A stretch of 64,000 nt of DNA from Clostridia bacterium (GCA_017503135.1 JAFVTQ010000004.1:248001-312000); one strand, 5' to 3'; counted from the stretch's first letter, positions 6,935 to 16,367 are shown. The notes: generated by a model from the letters alone, not told the origin. Translations and numbers: made by a program.

Positions 6935-7293
6935 AAACTCTTGCAGAACTTATGGCAATTAAAGAAGCAACAGTGCAAAAGATGACAGTTCGTGAAGACA
7001 CAGGTGACGACGCAATCAGAGTTGTTGTTGGTATGGCTACTTGTGGTATCGCAGCAGGTGCTCGTCCAGTTCTTAACGCATTCGTTGATGAAGTTGCAAA
7101 AAGAAATCTTAAAGGGGTTACAGTTTCACAGACAGGTTGTATCGGTATGTGCCAATATGAACCAATCGTTGAAGTAATCCAACCAGGCAAAGACAAAGTA
7201 ACTTATGTAAAAATGACAGCTGATAAAGTGGCAAAGGTTGTTAACGACCACATTGTTAACGGTAATCCTGTTGTCGAATACACAGTAAAATAA
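6931..7293 (+). CDS. Thioredoxin-like [2Fe-2S] ferredoxin subunit
   Basis: 120 residues. Two Cys stand out in ATCGIAAGARP and two in TGCIGMCQYEP, the spacing of thioredoxin-like [2Fe-2S] ferredoxins, as also found at the N-terminus of HydB. Here the first pair is reduced to a single Cys before Gly-Ile, so cluster binding may rest on three visible Cys plus another residue. It overlaps the HATPase gene by 4 bp and lies 12 bp before hydB. It is likely an accessory electron carrier or assembly factor of the hydrogenase. Confidence 0.85.
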   Translation: MKTLAELMAIKEATVQKMTVREDTGDDAIRVVVGMATCGIAAGARPVLNAFVDEVAKRNLKGVTVSQTGCIGMCQYEPIVEVIQPGKDKVTYVKMTADKVAKVVNDHIVNGNPVVEYTVK

Positions 7294-7305
7294 GGAGGAA
7301 ACATA

Positions 7306-9093
7306 ATGTATCGTTCACACGTACTTGTTTGCGGCGGTACCGGTTGTACCTCTTCAAACAGCCAGGCAATTATTGAGACTCTTGAAGCTCAGATTGCTGA
7401 AAAGGGACTTAGCGAAGAAATCAAAGTTATCAGAACAGGTTGTTTTGGTCTTTGTGCTCTCGGCCCAATTATGATTGTTTACCCAGAAGGTAGCTTCTAT
7501 TCACAGGTTAAGGTTGAAGATATTCCTGAAATCGTTGAAGAACACCTTCTTAAAGGTAGAATTGTTACTCGTCTTCTCTATGATGAAACAGTAACACCAG
7601 ACGAAATCAAATCTCTTAATGACACAAAATTCTATGCAAAGCAAGAGCGTGTTGCTCTTCGTAACTGCGGTGTTATTGACCCAGAGAATATTGATGAATA
7701 CATAGCTTATGACGGTTATCAGGCACTTGCAAAGTGTTTGACAGAATACACACCTGAACAGGTTATTCAAATCGTTAAAGATTCAGGACTTCGTGGACGT
7801 GGCGGCGGCGGATTCCCAACAGGTCTCAAATGGAGCTTTACAGCTGCTAATGCTGCTGACCAGAAATATGTTGTTTGTAATGCTGACGAAGGTGACCCAG
7901 GTGCATTTATGGACCGTTCAGTTCTTGAAGGTGACCCACACTGCATTATTGAAGCAATGGCTATTTGTGGTTATGCAACAGGTGCTACTGAAGGTTATGT
8001 TTATGTTCGTGCTGAATATCCAATCGCAGTTGCTCGTCTTCAGATTGCTATTGACCAGGCAAAAGAATATGGCCTTTTAGGTAAAAACATTTTCGATTCA
8101 GGCTTTGACTTCGACCTTCACATCCGTCTTGGTGCTGGTGCTTTCGTTTGTGGCGAAGAAACAGCTCTTATGACATCAATTGAAGGTAACCGTGGTGAGC
8201 CAAGACCTCGTCCTCCATATCCAGCAGTTAAAGGTCTCTTCGGCAAACCAACAACAGAAAATAACGTTGAAACATTTGCAAATATCCCACAGATTATTCT
8301 CAAGGGTGCTGACTGGTTCGCATCAATGGGTACAGAAAAATCAAAGGGTACAAAAGTATTTGCTCTTGGTGGTAAAATCAACAACACAGGTCTTGTTGAA
8401 GTTCCAATGGGTACAACACTTCGTGAAGTTATCGACGAAATCGGTGGCGGTATTCCAAATGGAAAGAAATTTAAGGCTGCTCAGACAGGTGGTCCTTCAG
8501 GTGGTTGTATTCCTGCTTCTCTTATGGACACACCAATTGACTATGATAACCTTACAGCAATCGGCTGTATGATGGGTTCAGGTGGACTTATCGTTATGGA
8601 CGAAGACAACTGTATGGTTGACATTGCTAAGTTCTTCCTTGATTTCACAGTTGATGAATCTTGTGGCAAATGTACACCTTGCCGTGTTGGTACAAAGAGA
8701 CTTCGTGAAATGCTTGAAAAGATTACTGATGGTAAAGCAACTCTCGAAGACCTTGACAAGCTTGAAGAACTTTGCTACTACATCAAAGAAAACTCACTTT
8801 GTGGTCTTGGACAAACTGCTCCAAACCCTGTTCTTGCAACACTTAAATTCTTCCGTGAAGAATATATTGCTCACATTGTTGACAAAACTTGTCCAGCAGG
8901 TGTTTGTAAGAAACTTGTTAAATATGAAATCGTTGCTGACGCTTGTAAGGGTTGTACACTCTGTTCAAGAAAGTGCCCGGTTGGTGCTATCAGCGGTACA
9001 GTTAAGAACCCACACACAATCGACACAAATAAATGTATCAAGTGTGGCGTATGTATCGATTCTTGTAAGTTCGGCGCAATTATTAAAAAGTAA
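7306..9093 (+). CDS. hydB: NADH-dependent [FeFe] hydrogenase, NuoF-like flavin subunit
   Basis: 595 residues. Domains in order: thioredoxin-like [2Fe-2S] (Cys9, Cys14, Cys46, Cys50), a NuoF core with the FMN/NADH loop GRGGGGFPTGLKW (about 163-175), a SLBB region, the C-terminal NuoF [4Fe-4S] motif ESCGKCTPCR, and two ferredoxin-type [4Fe-4S] clusters (CKGCTLCSRKCP and CIKCGVCIDSC). This full set is typical of HydB in electron-bifurcating HydABC complexes, where NADH and reduced ferredoxin drive H2 formation. AGGAGG precedes the ATG. Whether this enzyme truly bifurcates cannot be told from sequence. Confidence 0.95.
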   Translation: MYRSHVLVCGGTGCTSSNSQAIIETLEAQIAEKGLSEEIKVIRTGCFGLCALGPIMIVYPEGSFYSQVKVEDIPEIVEEHLLKGRIVTRLLYDETVTPDEIKSLNDTKFYAKQERVALRNCGVIDPENIDEYIAYDGYQALAKCLTEYTPEQVIQIVKDSGLRGRGGGGFPTGLKWSFTAANAADQKYVVCNADEGDPGAFMDRSVLEGDPHCIIEAMAICGYATGATEGYVYVRAEYPIAVARLQIAIDQAKEYGLLGKNIFDSGFDFDLHIRLGAGAFVCGEETALMTSIEGNRGEPRPRPPYPAVKGLFGKPTTENNVETFANIPQIILKGADWFASMGTEKSKGTKVFALGGKINNTGLVEVPMGTTLREVIDEIGGGIPNGKKFKAAQTGGPSGGCIPASLMDTPIDYDNLTAIGCMMGSGGLIVMDEDNCMVDIAKFFLDFTVDESCGKCTPCRVGTKRLREMLEKITDGKATLEDLDKLEELCYYIKENSLCGLGQTAPNPVLATLKFFREEYIAHIVDKTCPAGVCKKLVKYEIVADACKGCTLCSRKCPVGAISGTVKNPHTIDTNKCIKCGVCIDSCKFGAIIKK

Positions 9094-9108
9094 GGAGAGT
9101 GCTAAATT

Positions 9109-10842
9109 ATGGTAAACATTAAAATTAACGACAAATCATTTTCTGTACCAAAGGGTAGCACAATCCTTGAAGCTGCTCGTTATGCAGGTATAGAAATCCC
9201 TACACTTTGCTACCTTAAAGACATTAACGAAATCGGTGCTTGCCGTATCTGTATGGTAGAAGTTAAGGGTGCAAGAAGTCTTGTTACTGCTTGCGTATTC
9301 CCAGTTGCAGAGGGAATGGAAATTTATACAAATACAGAAAGAGTAAGACATTCAAGAAAAATGACTCTTGAACTTATCCTTTCAACTCACGATAGAAAAT
9401 GTCTCTCATGTGTACGCAGTGGTAACTGTGAACTTCAGAAGCTCTGCAAAGAGTTCGGTGTTGAAGATGAAGGCAGATTCGATGGCGAAATCATCAAATA
9501 TAACTTTGATGATTCAGCAGCACATATGGTTAGAGATAACAATAAGTGTATCCTTTGCCGTCGTTGTATCGCAGCTTGCGACCAGCAGGGTATTTCAGTT
9601 ATCGGTGCTAATGCTCGTGGCTTTGATACTCACGTAAGCTCTGCATTTGATAAAGACCTTGCAGACGTTTCTTGTATCTCTTGTGGTCAGTGTATCGTTA
9701 ACTGTCCAACAGGTGCTATCGTTGAAAAAGATAACACAGCTGAAGTTCTTGCAGCAATCAACGACCCTGAAAAGTTCGTTATTGTTCAGACAGCTCCATC
9801 AATTCGTGCAACACTCGGTGAAGCATTCGGTATGCACATCGGCACAAATGTTGAAGGCAAAATGGTTGCAGCACTTCGTCGTCTTGGTTTCGATAAAGTA
9901 TTCGATACAGACTTTGCTGCTGACCTTACAATTATGGAAGAAGCAAATGAGCTTATTGAAAGAGTTCAGAATGGTGGCACTCTTCCAATGATTACATCTT
10001 GCTCACCAGGTTGGATTAAGTATTGTGAACATTACTATCCAGACCAGATTGGTCACCTTTCAAGCTGTAAATCACCACAACAGATGTTTGGTGCAGTTAT
10101 GAAGACATATTACGCTGAGAAGATGGGCATTGACCCTAAGAATATGTTTGTTGTTGGTATTATGCCTTGTACAGCAAAGAAATTCGAAACAAAGCGTGAC
10201 AACCAGAATGCATCAGGTTATCCTGACGTTGACGTTGCTCTTACAACAAGAGAACTTGCTCGTATGATTGAAAGCGCAGGTATCTTCTTCAAACATCTTC
10301 CTGATGAAGAGTTTGACCAGCCATTCGGCGAAAGCACAGGTGCATCAACAATCTTCGGTGCAACAGGTGGTGTTATGGAAGCTGCTCTTCGTACAGCAGT
10401 TGAAAAGCTCACAGGTGAAACTCTCGAAGACGTTGACTTTACAGAAGTTCGTGGTATGGCAGGCGTTAAAGAAGCTGAATATGACGTTGCAGGCAAGAAG
10501 ATTAAGGTTGCAATAGCTTCTGGCACAAAGAACGCAAAAGTTCTTATGGACCAGATTAAAGCAGGCACAAGCGAATATCTCTTTATTGAGATTATGGGTT
10601 GCCCAGGTGGTTGTATCAACGGTGGTGGCCAGCCAATTCAGCATGCTGTTGTTCGTAACTTCGTTGACCTTAAAGCTCGTCGTGCAGAAGCTCTTTACAC
10701 AGCTGACAGAAACAACGCAGTGAGAAAATCACACGAAAACGAAGCAGTTAAGACACTTTATACAGAGTATCTTGGCAAACCAGGTAGCCACAAGGCTCAC
10801 GAAATTCTTCACACATCTTATGTGGCAAGAAAGAAATATTAA
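9109..10842 (+). CDS. hydA: [FeFe] hydrogenase catalytic subunit
   Basis: 577 residues. Domains in order: plant-type [2Fe-2S] (Cys34, 45, 48, 62), the His-Cys3 [4Fe-4S] site (His94, Cys98, 101, 107), two [4Fe-4S] clusters (Cys147/150/153/157 and 189/192/195/199), then the H-cluster domain. All three H-cluster motifs are intact: TSCSPGW (Cys298), PCTAKKFE (Cys354) and the MGCPGGCINGGGQP block (Cys498, Cys502). This is a group A hydrogenase making or using H2 in the cytoplasm, last gene of the operon. The maturases HydE, HydF and HydG are not in the window. Confidence 0.97.
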   Translation: MVNIKINDKSFSVPKGSTILEAARYAGIEIPTLCYLKDINEIGACRICMVEVKGARSLVTACVFPVAEGMEIYTNTERVRHSRKMTLELILSTHDRKCLSCVRSGNCELQKLCKEFGVEDEGRFDGEIIKYNFDDSAAHMVRDNNKCILCRRCIAACDQQGISVIGANARGFDTHVSSAFDKDLADVSCISCGQCIVNCPTGAIVEKDNTAEVLAAINDPEKFVIVQTAPSIRATLGEAFGMHIGTNVEGKMVAALRRLGFDKVFDTDFAADLTIMEEANELIERVQNGGTLPMITSCSPGWIKYCEHYYPDQIGHLSSCKSPQQMFGAVMKTYYAEKMGIDPKNMFVVGIMPCTAKKFETKRDNQNASGYPDVDVALTTRELARMIESAGIFFKHLPDEEFDQPFGESTGASTIFGATGGVMEAALRTAVEKLTGETLEDVDFTEVRGMAGVKEAEYDVAGKKIKVAIASGTKNAKVLMDQIKAGTSEYLFIEIMGCPGGCINGGGQPIQHAVVRNFVDLKARRAEALYTADRNNAVRKSHENEAVKTLYTEYLGKPGSHKAHEILHTSYVARKKY

Positions 10843-10854
10843 TTTTTAAACTAA

Positions 10855-10887
10855 AAATCGGAGAGTGCAGTTTGTACTCTCCGATTT
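10855..10887 (+). terminator. Terminator after hydA
   Basis: The stem AAATCGGAGAGT / ACTCTCCGATTT is 12 bp, but the T tract is short (ATTTCTACC). It may partly attenuate into the MATE gene. Confidence 0.65.
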
Positions 10888-10903
10888 CTACCTTAATAGC
10901 TTT

Positions 10904-12253
10904 ATGAAGACAAAAAACAGTTCATTTAATATGACAACGGGTAATCCGTTAAAAAACATTTTAATATTTGCGATTCCAATAATGCTTTCAGGGCTTATTC
11001 AACAGGGCTATAATGTGGCGGATACCTATATTGTTGGTCAATATATCTCTGCAAATGCACTTGCGGCAGTGGGCTCTGTTGGCCCAATGAGCAGTCTTTT
11101 AATGGGGCTTGCAATGGGTGTAACAGGTGGTTTTGCAATTCCTGTTGCTCAAAGCTTTGGCGCAGGGGATAAGAACCGCACAAATCACTATGCAGGCAAT
11201 GCTATTTCTCTGACAATTATAATAAGTCTTACAATAATGTCATTGTCTTTGTTTCTTGTTAAACCAATTCTAACACTACTTGGAACACCAGAAGAAATTT
11301 TTGCTGATGCTCGGCTTTATGTGAGCATTATTTATGCAGGTGCGATTTTCACCACATTATATAATGTAATGGCAAGCATTCTTCGTGCCTTGGGTGACAG
11401 TAAAGCACCATTAAAGTTTTTAACCGTAACAGCAATTCTTAATGTATTTTTAAATTACTTTACCATTGCGATTCTCGGTATGGGTGTTGACGGTGCAGCG
11501 GTTTCAACTGTACTTTCACAGCTGATATCTTGTATTCTTTGTGTGATATATATAAGAAGCAGAAGAGAAATGCTCAATATTACATTTGAAGATTTCAAAA
11601 TCAAAAAAGAAACTGCAATTTTAATGCTCAAAATGGGTGTGCCAATGTCCTTGCAGTTTTCAATAACGGGAATCGGCTCAATGGTGCTTCAAAGCACAAT
11701 TAATACTTATGGTCCAAGCGTTATGGCAGGTTTCACAATCGCAAATAAGCCTGAATTATTAGCGAATATCCCACTTTCAGCAACGGGTGTGGCTTGTGCA
11801 ACATTTGCGGGACAAAACTTTGGTGCCGGCAGAATGGATAGAGTCCGTCAGGGTGCAAAAAGTGCAATTCTTTTTGCAGGAGGAATGTCTGTAATAATGT
11901 CTTCTGTTCTCTTTTTCTTCGGTGGCAGAATTGCACAGATTTTCGTTGACGGGGCTAATACTGAAACAATAAATGCAGCACATACTTATTTAAAAGTAAT
12001 TGCAGTTTTCTATTTTGCACTCGCTGTGTTATTTGTTTTCAGAAACACTTTGCAGGGAATCGGCAAAACTTATGTTTCAATGATTGCAGGTGTGTCTGAA
12101 TTGGTAGGGCGTGTTGTCGCAGCATTGATTTTATCAAAAATATTCGGATTTTTCGGCGTGTGCCTTGCTTCACCAATGGCATGGATATGCGCAGATATTC
12201 CACTACTTTTAATTTATTATATAAAGGTTATAAAAAGACAAGACAGAGGGTAA
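10904..12253 (+). CDS. MATE family efflux transporter
   Basis: About 449 residues with twelve hydrophobic segments in two similar halves, the MATE (multidrug and toxin extrusion) layout. Typical stretches are GNPLKNILIFAIPIMLSGLIQQ near the N-terminus and GDSKAPLKFLTVTAILNVFLNY in the middle. It would export cationic compounds using a Na+ or H+ gradient. The start at 10904 is chosen because the longer frame from 10865 lies inside the hydA terminator stem. No clear ribosome site is seen, so 10931 is also possible. The substrate cannot be predicted. Confidence 0.85.
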   Translation: MKTKNSSFNMTTGNPLKNILIFAIPIMLSGLIQQGYNVADTYIVGQYISANALAAVGSVGPMSSLLMGLAMGVTGGFAIPVAQSFGAGDKNRTNHYAGNAISLTIIISLTIMSLSLFLVKPILTLLGTPEEIFADARLYVSIIYAGAIFTTLYNVMASILRALGDSKAPLKFLTVTAILNVFLNYFTIAILGMGVDGAAVSTVLSQLISCILCVIYIRSRREMLNITFEDFKIKKETAILMLKMGVPMSLQFSITGIGSMVLQSTINTYGPSVMAGFTIANKPELLANIPLSATGVACATFAGQNFGAGRMDRVRQGAKSAILFAGGMSVIMSSVLFFFGGRIAQIFVDGANTETINAAHTYLKVIAVFYFALAVLFVFRNTLQGIGKTYVSMIAGVSELVGRVVAALILSKIFGFFGVCLASPMAWICADIPLLLIYYIKVIKRQDRG

Positions 12254-12275
12254 ATTTCTCCGTCTTGTTTTTTTA
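12238..12275 (+). terminator. Terminator after the MATE gene
   Basis: ACAAGACaGAG / CTCcGTCTTGT with a TTTTTTTT tail. The left arm overlaps the last codons of the MATE gene. Confidence 0.8.
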
Positions 12276-12325
12276 TAGGTTTTATTGTATTATAATAGTA
12301 TATATTAAAAAACAAAGGATTTACT

Positions 12326-13222
12326 ATGACTAAAAGAATTATTGCATTATTACTTGTATTTTCATTCATATTTTCATTCTCAGCTTGTAAAGGGGATGAG
12401 ACAATTGAAACAACAACTGAAAATACAACTGAATCAACAACAGAAAACACAACTGAATCAACAACTGAAAGCACAACACAAGTGCCAACAGTAAAAGTTA
12501 CAATTCCAGAAGGATATACGCTCGTCAAAATCTCATGGCTTTTAGAAGAAAAGGGATTTTGCACATCAAAAGAGTTTATTGACGCTTGCCAAAGCTATAA
12601 AGACTGGCTTGATTTGAGTGAATATCCATTTTTGAATGACTTGCATAATGCCAAGAATGTGTGTTTCTATCTTGAAGGCTATTTCTTCCCGCTCACTTAT
12701 GATATTCCTGAAAATGCAACAGCAAAAGATATTATAAAAATGTTCTTGAATGGCACAAAACAGAAATTCAATGATACATTTATGATGAGTGTTCGAAATA
12801 GTGGTTTCAATCTTCATCAGTTGCTCACATTGGCGTCACTTATCGAGAAAGAAGCATTTTTGCCTGAGCACAGACCAATGATTTCGTCTGTACTTCATAA
12901 TCGACTTGATAAGAACATGAAATTTCAATGTGACCCAACAGTTAAATACTGCACAGGTGTAATTGAATATATTTATCCTGACCAAATCGACCATTTCAAA
13001 TACTATTATAATACTTATCGTTGTGATGGACTTATGGCAGGTCCAATCTGTAATCCGGGAATGGCATCGATTGAAGCAGCACTTAATCCGGCTGATACAA
13101 ACTATCTCTATTTCATTATCGGCACAGTGGAGCCTTATGAAGCAAAATATTCTGAAACCTATGCAGAACATTCAAAGTTCTGGAATGAAAATAAGGACAG
13201 ATTAACAGGGGGTGGGGCTTAA
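12326..13222 (+). CDS. MltG-like endolytic transglycosylase lipoprotein
   Basis: 298 residues. A signal peptide ends in FSFSAC, with Cys21 as the lipidation site, then a Thr/Glu linker of near-repeats (TTENTTEST, about 25-50), then a YceG/MltG domain. The catalytic Glu is expected in LASLIEKEA, and SVLHNRL and NPGMASIEAALNPADT are further family blocks. Canonical MltG is anchored by a transmembrane helix and one is present at 30462-32033, so this is a second, lipid-anchored form. Its likely role is cutting nascent peptidoglycan strands at the outer membrane face. It overlaps the next gene by one base. Confidence 0.85.
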   Translation: MTKRIIALLLVFSFIFSFSACKGDETIETTTENTTESTTENTTESTTESTTQVPTVKVTIPEGYTLVKISWLLEEKGFCTSKEFIDACQSYKDWLDLSEYPFLNDLHNAKNVCFYLEGYFFPLTYDIPENATAKDIIKMFLNGTKQKFNDTFMMSVRNSGFNLHQLLTLASLIEKEAFLPEHRPMISSVLHNRLDKNMKFQCDPTVKYCTGVIEYIYPDQIDHFKYYYNTYRCDGLMAGPICNPGMASIEAALNPADTNYLYFIIGTVEPYEAKYSETYAEHSKFWNENKDRLTGGGA

Positions 13223-13788
13223 TGAATATTAAACTTGCAGACCGCCTTGTTGCTTTAAGAAAAGAAAATAAATTATCCCAAGAAGCACTTGCAGAAAAGT
13301 TAGGGCTTAGCCGACAGTCAATCTCAAAGTGGGAGAGAGCAGAAGCTTCACCCGATACAGATAATCTCATAGCACTAGCAGAGGCTTACGGTATGAGCCT
13401 TGACGAACTTTTAGGTAATGAGTCAATAAAAGCAGAAAAGACCGAAGAAAGACAAGAGAAAAAAGATAACAAACTTTTGAAACTCTCGCCCATATTATTT
13501 CTTGTTGCAGTTGCAATCTATGCCGTTGGTGGAATTGCCATCGGTGGCAAATGGTGGGGGACAGCGTGGGTGCTATTCACATTAGTATTGTCATTTGCGC
13601 TGTATTCTGCATCAAAATCAGTTGCAAAGCGTGGTGTCAGAATGGCATTAACAACAGTTTCAACCATATTGGCAACCGCATCAATTTATGTGCTAATGGG
13701 AATGTTATTCTCACTTTGGAATATCGCTTGGATAGTCTTTCTTCTCATCCCAGCACATATTTACATATCAGTAATAAAAAGCAAATAA
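13222..13788 (+). CDS. XRE-family regulator with membrane domain
   Basis: 188 residues. Residues about 7-62 form a Cro/C1-type helix-turn-helix (RKENKLSQEALAEKLGLSRQ, followed by SISKWERAEASPD). A charged linker follows, and then three to four transmembrane segments (about 90-185). This is a membrane-tethered DNA-binding protein of a type common in Firmicutes. Its ATG overlaps the stop of the MltG-like gene (TAATG), so the two are co-translated and the regulator may respond to envelope state (inference). No target site was identified. Confidence 0.85.
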   Translation: MNIKLADRLVALRKENKLSQEALAEKLGLSRQSISKWERAEASPDTDNLIALAEAYGMSLDELLGNESIKAEKTEERQEKKDNKLLKLSPILFLVAVAIYAVGGIAIGGKWWGTAWVLFTLVLSFALYSASKSVAKRGVRMALTTVSTILATASIYVLMGMLFSLWNIAWIVFLLIPAHIYISVIKSK

Positions 13789-13810
13789 AACAAATTTAAT
13801 TATATAAAAA

Positions 13811-13846
13811 AACGGCAATCCGTAATGGACTGCCGTTGATTTTTTG
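13811..13846. terminator. Bidirectional terminator
   Basis: AACGGCAaTCC / GGAcTGCCGTT with T runs on the plus strand (ATTTTTTG) and the minus strand (TTTTTTTATA). It separates convergent transcription of the XRE gene and metY. Confidence 0.9.
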
Positions 13847-13853
13847 TATTGGT

Positions 13854-15125
13854 TTATATTTGTGCAAGTGCCTGTTCAATATCTGCGATAATGTCATCGA
13901 CATTCTCAATACCAACTGAGAATCTGATAAGGTCAGGTGATACGCCACACTCGACAAGTTCTTGATCGCTTAACTGTCTGTGAGTTGATGAAGCAGGGTG
14001 AAGCACACAAGTTCTTGCATCTGCAACGTGAGTAACAACTGCTGCAAGTTTAAGTGAGTTCATAAACTTTTCTGCTGCATCTCTGCCACCCTTAACACCG
14101 AATGAAACAACACCGCAAGTGCCTTTTGGCATATATTTCTGAACAAGGTCATAATACTTGTTGCCAGGGAGAGCAGGGTAGTTAACCCATGAAATCTTGT
14201 CATTTGCTTCAAGATACTTTGCAACTGTAAGAGCATTAGAACAATGTCTTTCCATACGAAGATGAAGTGTTTCAAGACCTAAGTTAAGATAATATGAATT
14301 CTGTGGAGCAGGAGTTGAACCGTAGTCACGAAGAAGCTGTGCAACGATTTTTGTAATATAACCTGCCTTGCCGAAATCCTTTGTATAAACTGCACCGTGA
14401 TAGCTTTCGTCAGGCTGTGTAAGACCTGGGAATTTATCATTCTGTTCCCAGTCAAAGTTACCGCTATCAATAACTGCACCACCGATAATGTTTGCATGAC
14501 CTTCCATATACTTTGTTGTGGAGTGTGTAACAATGTCAGCACCAAATTCAAACGGACGGCAGTTAATAGGTGTTGGGAATGTGTTGTCGATAATAAGTGG
14601 AACACCATTAGCGTGTGCAACCTTTGCAAACTTCTCAATGTCGAGAATATCAAGTGATGGGTTTGCAATTGTTTCACCGAAAAGTGCCTTTGTGTTAGGT
14701 TTAAAAGCAGCCTGAATTTCTTCTTCACTTGCATTCGGGTCAACGAATGTAACCTCAATACCAAGTTTTCTCATTGTAACATTGAAAAGGTTGAATGTAC
14801 CGCCGTAAATTGTAGCAGCACTTACAAAGTGGTCGCCCGCACCCATAATATTGATAAGTGAGAAGAAGTTTGCCGCCTGACCTGATGATGTGAGCACACC
14901 TGCAACACCACCCTCAAGCATTGTGATTTTCTGTGCAACCATATCACTTGTTGGGTTTGCAAGACGAGTGTACATATAGCCGGGCTCAAGGTCAAAAAGC
15001 TTTGCCATAGCTTCACTAGTGTCATATTTAAATGTTGTACTCTGTGAGATAGGGAGTACTCTTGGTTCACCGTTCTTTGGTCTGTAAGCACCTTGAACGC
15101 AATTAGTTTCTATTTTATAACTCAT
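13854..15125 (-). CDS. metY: O-acetylhomoserine sulfhydrylase (aminocarboxypropyltransferase)
   Basis: 423 residues, a Cys/Met-metabolism PLP enzyme of the MetY class, making homocysteine from O-acetylhomoserine and sulfide. The PLP lysine is in THSTTKYMEGHANIIGG. TGG-free SSGQAANFFSLI and FSVGIENVDDIIADI near the C-terminus are also typical. The ribosome site GGAGG lies inside the final codons of the upstream apgM gene, five bases before the ATG, so translation is coupled. Pairing with a putative homoserine kinase places both around homoserine. No SAM riboswitch or S-box was found upstream. Confidence 0.95.
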   Translation of the reverse strand: MSYKIETNCVQGAYRPKNGEPRVLPISQSTTFKYDTSEAMAKLFDLEPGYMYTRLANPTSDMVAQKITMLEGGVAGVLTSSGQAANFFSLINIMGAGDHFVSAATIYGGTFNLFNVTMRKLGIEVTFVDPNASEEEIQAAFKPNTKALFGETIANPSLDILDIEKFAKVAHANGVPLIIDNTFPTPINCRPFEFGADIVTHSTTKYMEGHANIIGGAVIDSGNFDWEQNDKFPGLTQPDESYHGAVYTKDFGKAGYITKIVAQLLRDYGSTPAPQNSYYLNLGLETLHLRMERHCSNALTVAKYLEANDKISWVNYPALPGNKYYDLVQKYMPKGTCGVVSFGVKGGRDAAEKFMNSLKLAAVVTHVADARTCVLHPASSTHRQLSDQELVECGVSPDLIRFSVGIENVDDIIADIEQALAQI

Positions 15126-15130
15126 TTTTA

Positions 15131-16339
15131 TTAGTCCTCCAAAAATTTCTTCATAAGCTGGACGCCACTCTCAACGAAAAGTCCTGTTGCTTTTGCAGTT
15201 TCTTCATTGATTGTATCAACACCATCTACTTCATTATTCTTATGATAAATCATAAATGGAACAGGGTCAGATGCGTGAGTTGCAGTAACAATCGGTGTAG
15301 GATGGTCAGGTAATATCATAATCTTGTAATCATCATAATCCTTAAGACCTTCAAAGATTACAGGCAATACCTGTTCGTCAATAATTTCAATAGCACGAAC
15401 CTTGTTTTCCGCCTCGCGTCTGTGACCGCATTCGTCAGGAGCTTCAATGTGAATATATGCATAGTCACAACCATTTTTGAGAGCTTCAATAGCAGCTTCA
15501 GCTTTACCAACAAAGTTAGTGTCTATGTATCCTGTTGCACCTTCTACATCTGGTGTTTCCATTTTAGCACATTTGCCGATACCTTTGAGCAAGTCAACTG
15601 CTGAAATTACAGCGCCTTTGATTCCATATAATTCTTCAAATGGTGAGAGTGCAGGTTTTTTGCCTTCGCCCCAAAGCCATATTGAGTTTGCAGGACGCTT
15701 GCCATTTTTGATTCTCTCAATATTAACAGGGTGGTCTTTAAGTAAATCATAACTTTCTTTCATCATTCTGATTAAATCAGTTGCGTTTTCACTTGTTGAA
15801 AGATATTCACCAACAACTCTGCCTGAAATATCGTGTGGTGGAGTCATATTACCAAGGTCAGTTGTACCGTTATCCCAAACAAGACAATGACGGTAACTAA
15901 CACCACTATAGAATTTATAAATATCATTGCCAAAATGTTCTTGCACAGTAGCAATAATCTTTTCAGCTTCTTCAGTTGAAATATCGTCTGCACAATAGTC
16001 AACCATTGTCTTATCAGCATAGTTTTCTTCGTCAGAAAGAGTAACTATATTACAACGAAGTGTAACGTCAGTATCTTTAAGGTCAACACCGATACTCGCA
16101 GCCTCAAGTGGACTTCTGCCTGTGTAATAAATTGATGGGTCAAAGCCCATAACACTCATATTAGCAACATCACTGCCGGGCTTCATTCCGTCAGGAACAG
16201 TTTTAACAAGACCTACTGTACCTTTTTGTGCAAGTGCATCGAAATTAGGCTTTTTAGCCAACATCATAGGTGTCTTGCCATCAAATTGTGGAACGGGATA
16301 ATCAGCCATTCCGTCGTATAAAACTACAACATATTTCAT
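15131..16339 (-). CDS. apgM: apgM-type phosphoglycerate mutase / proposed homoserine kinase
   Basis: 402 residues in the alkaline-phosphatase superfamily, archaeal-type cofactor-independent phosphoglycerate mutase. It starts MKYVVVLYDGMADYP, with the metal-binding Asp, and has GSDVANMSVMGFDP with the Ser nucleophile region and ILPDHPTPI near the end. Bacterial members of this group have been proposed to act as homoserine kinases, and direct coupling to metY supports that over glycolysis. The start at 16339 follows GGAGGCG. The longer frame to 16477 overlaps the upstream gene and a hairpin. The exact activity is uncertain. Confidence 0.85.
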   Translation of the reverse strand: MKYVVVLYDGMADYPVPQFDGKTPMMLAKKPNFDALAQKGTVGLVKTVPDGMKPGSDVANMSVMGFDPSIYYTGRSPLEAASIGVDLKDTDVTLRCNIVTLSDEENYADKTMVDYCADDISTEEAEKIIATVQEHFGNDIYKFYSGVSYRHCLVWDNGTTDLGNMTPPHDISGRVVGEYLSTSENATDLIRMMKESYDLLKDHPVNIERIKNGKRPANSIWLWGEGKKPALSPFEELYGIKGAVISAVDLLKGIGKCAKMETPDVEGATGYIDTNFVGKAEAAIEALKNGCDYAYIHIEAPDECGHRREAENKVRAIEIIDEQVLPVIFEGLKDYDDYKIMILPDHPTPIVTATHASDPVPFMIYHKNNEVDGVDTINEETAKATGLFVESGVQLMKKFLED

Positions 16340-16367
16340 AATATAACGCCTCCGAAATATGATAATA

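Noticed and set aside
13097-13222. Phage or ICE integrase as driver of the mini-elements within the window
   Set aside because: No tyrosine or serine recombinase gene is present; any driver must be elsewhere.
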